Below, piece after piece: positions 63,465 through 64,000 of a stretch of 64,000 nucleotides of DNA. The translations under genes were made by a program, and so were the position numbers. The notes below the pieces were generated by a model. That model saw only the letters and a list, made by a program, of their open reading frames with translations, had not been told where the DNA came from and did not search any database. The stretch covers positions 628,069,380 through 628,133,379 of the forward strand of contig CM053028.1 of assembly GCA_028564925.1 (NCBI GenBank), read 5' to 3'. Position 1 is the first letter of the stretch. The number at the start of each line of letters is the position of its first letter. The stretch is from Lithobates sylvaticus (lineage: Eukaryota > Chordata > Amphibia > Anura > Ranidae).

Positions 63465-64000
63465 TTATGCATGGCGTGCTTTGCGATGATCCGGAGAGGC
63501 TGTAGGGCTGCCGTTACGCAATGGCCCCGCGGCATTTGAGGGAGACGGAGGTGGGTGAGCTCGATGACGTCGACTGATGCTAAAGTTGCCTGCTTCGATC
63601 ACGTCGTCCATGGAAGCTGCTCTGACCAGCGGAGGGAGACGGAAGTCGCTGTACCAATCCGGCAGGGCGACAATCGGGATGTTGAGTGCTGAACAGAAGT
63701 GTTCAAGATCTTCTGGAACCCGGAGATTTACTGAGCGGCCATTTGCTGTGGCGGATAAACAAAATGGGAACTTCCACCTGTATACTATCAATCTAGCTCG
63801 CAGAATGTCCAGCAGGGGTCTCAGTTCCCTTCTCCTTTGCAATGTAATGGCTGATAGATCCTGAAAGATTTTTATTTCGGTTTCCCTGTATGTGAGGCGT
63901 GCTCTGCCCCTGGCTTTCCTCAAAATATCCTCCTTTGTGAGAAAATCAGTGAGGCAGCAGATCACATCCCTGGGAGGATCTGTGTCTCTGCCTTTGGGGC
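63465..64000 (-). CDS. L1 copy G ORF1 protein, C-terminal 178 codons (partial)
   Basis: The minus-strand frame is open from the window edge to a stop at 63465. It reads KGRDTDPPRDVICCLTDF (end of the RRM region), then LRKARGRARLTYRETEIKIF, QDLSAITLQRRRELRPLLDI (C-terminal domain), VYRWKFPFCLSATANGR and a Ser/Arg/Pro-rich tail ending KARHA. The match to copy B ORF1 residues 199-374 is clear. The N-terminus and coiled coil lie beyond the window. Confidence 0.92.
   Translation of the reverse strand, partial: PKGRDTDPPRDVICCLTDFLTKEDILRKARGRARLTYRETEIKIFQDLSAITLQRRRELRPLLDILRARLIVYRWKFPFCLSATANGRSVNLRVPEDLEHFCSALNIPIVALPDWYSDFRLPPLVRAASMDDVIEAGNFSISRRHRAHPPPSPSNAAGPLRNGSPTASPDHRKARHA

Larger units (their letters stand above)
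57615..64000 (-). mobile_element. L1 copy G, minus strand, cut by the provirus and running off the window
   Basis: ORF1 runs in from beyond 64000, then a 2.3-kb spacer, then ORF2 from 61197 to 57615, where the provirus LTR begins. The 3' part of ORF2, 3' UTR and poly(A) are not on the other side of the provirus; hAT-3 is. It belongs to the same broad L1 group as copies A, B, D and E. Confidence 0.9.

Overview
The window looks like intergenic heterochromatin-like DNA from a large vertebrate genome, most likely an amphibian. I infer this from several L1-type LINE lineages with a coiled-coil/RRM ORF1 and an APE-RT ORF2, BED-finger hAT transposons, and a gamma-like endogenous retrovirus. I found no host gene, rRNA, tRNA or CRISPR array. 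Nearly every base belongs to a transposable element or to a tandem repeat.

Layout. 1-11310: a minus-strand L1 (copy Z) runs off the left edge and is split by hAT-1 (1253-9380). hAT-1 carries a hairpin-rich promoter, a roughly 37-copy 64-bp array in its leader, a BED-hAT transposase with two lesions, and two downstream arrays of about 145 bp. 11311-11775: a 178-bp tandem repeat. 11776-47539: a nest of LINEs inside LINE copy E (+). Copy D (-) sits in E with a 15-bp target duplication. Copies A (+, full length) and C (+, full length, 14-bp duplication) sit in D. Copy B (+, full length, both ORFs open) sits in C, and fragment H (-) sits in A. Copy F (+, 13-bp duplication) separately interrupts E. 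A solo LTR sits at the start of ORF2 of C.

46129-50396: a recent tandem duplication of about 2.1 kb containing the 3' end of E joined to part of hAT-2 (-). 51112-51306: an end of a third hAT copy. 51307-57614: a minus-strand endogenous retrovirus fossil with matching LTRs, a long open env and degraded pol. 57615-64000: a minus-strand L1 (copy G) cut at its 3' side by the provirus and running off the right edge.

How the parts work. L1 ORF1 proteins bind RNA and ORF2 proteins nick DNA and reverse transcribe. Copy B is the only element here in which both look usable, and it could serve its own RNA. hAT-1 once encoded its own transposase. Copies Z and B start with the same GC-rich 12-mer (A has a diverged version), while A, B and C carry YY1-like sites near the 5' end, as mammalian L1 does. 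Copy C adds a perfect NRF1 consensus. Several junctions lack target duplications and have lost about 0.5-0.9 kb of host-element sequence, so deletion accompanied or followed insertion.
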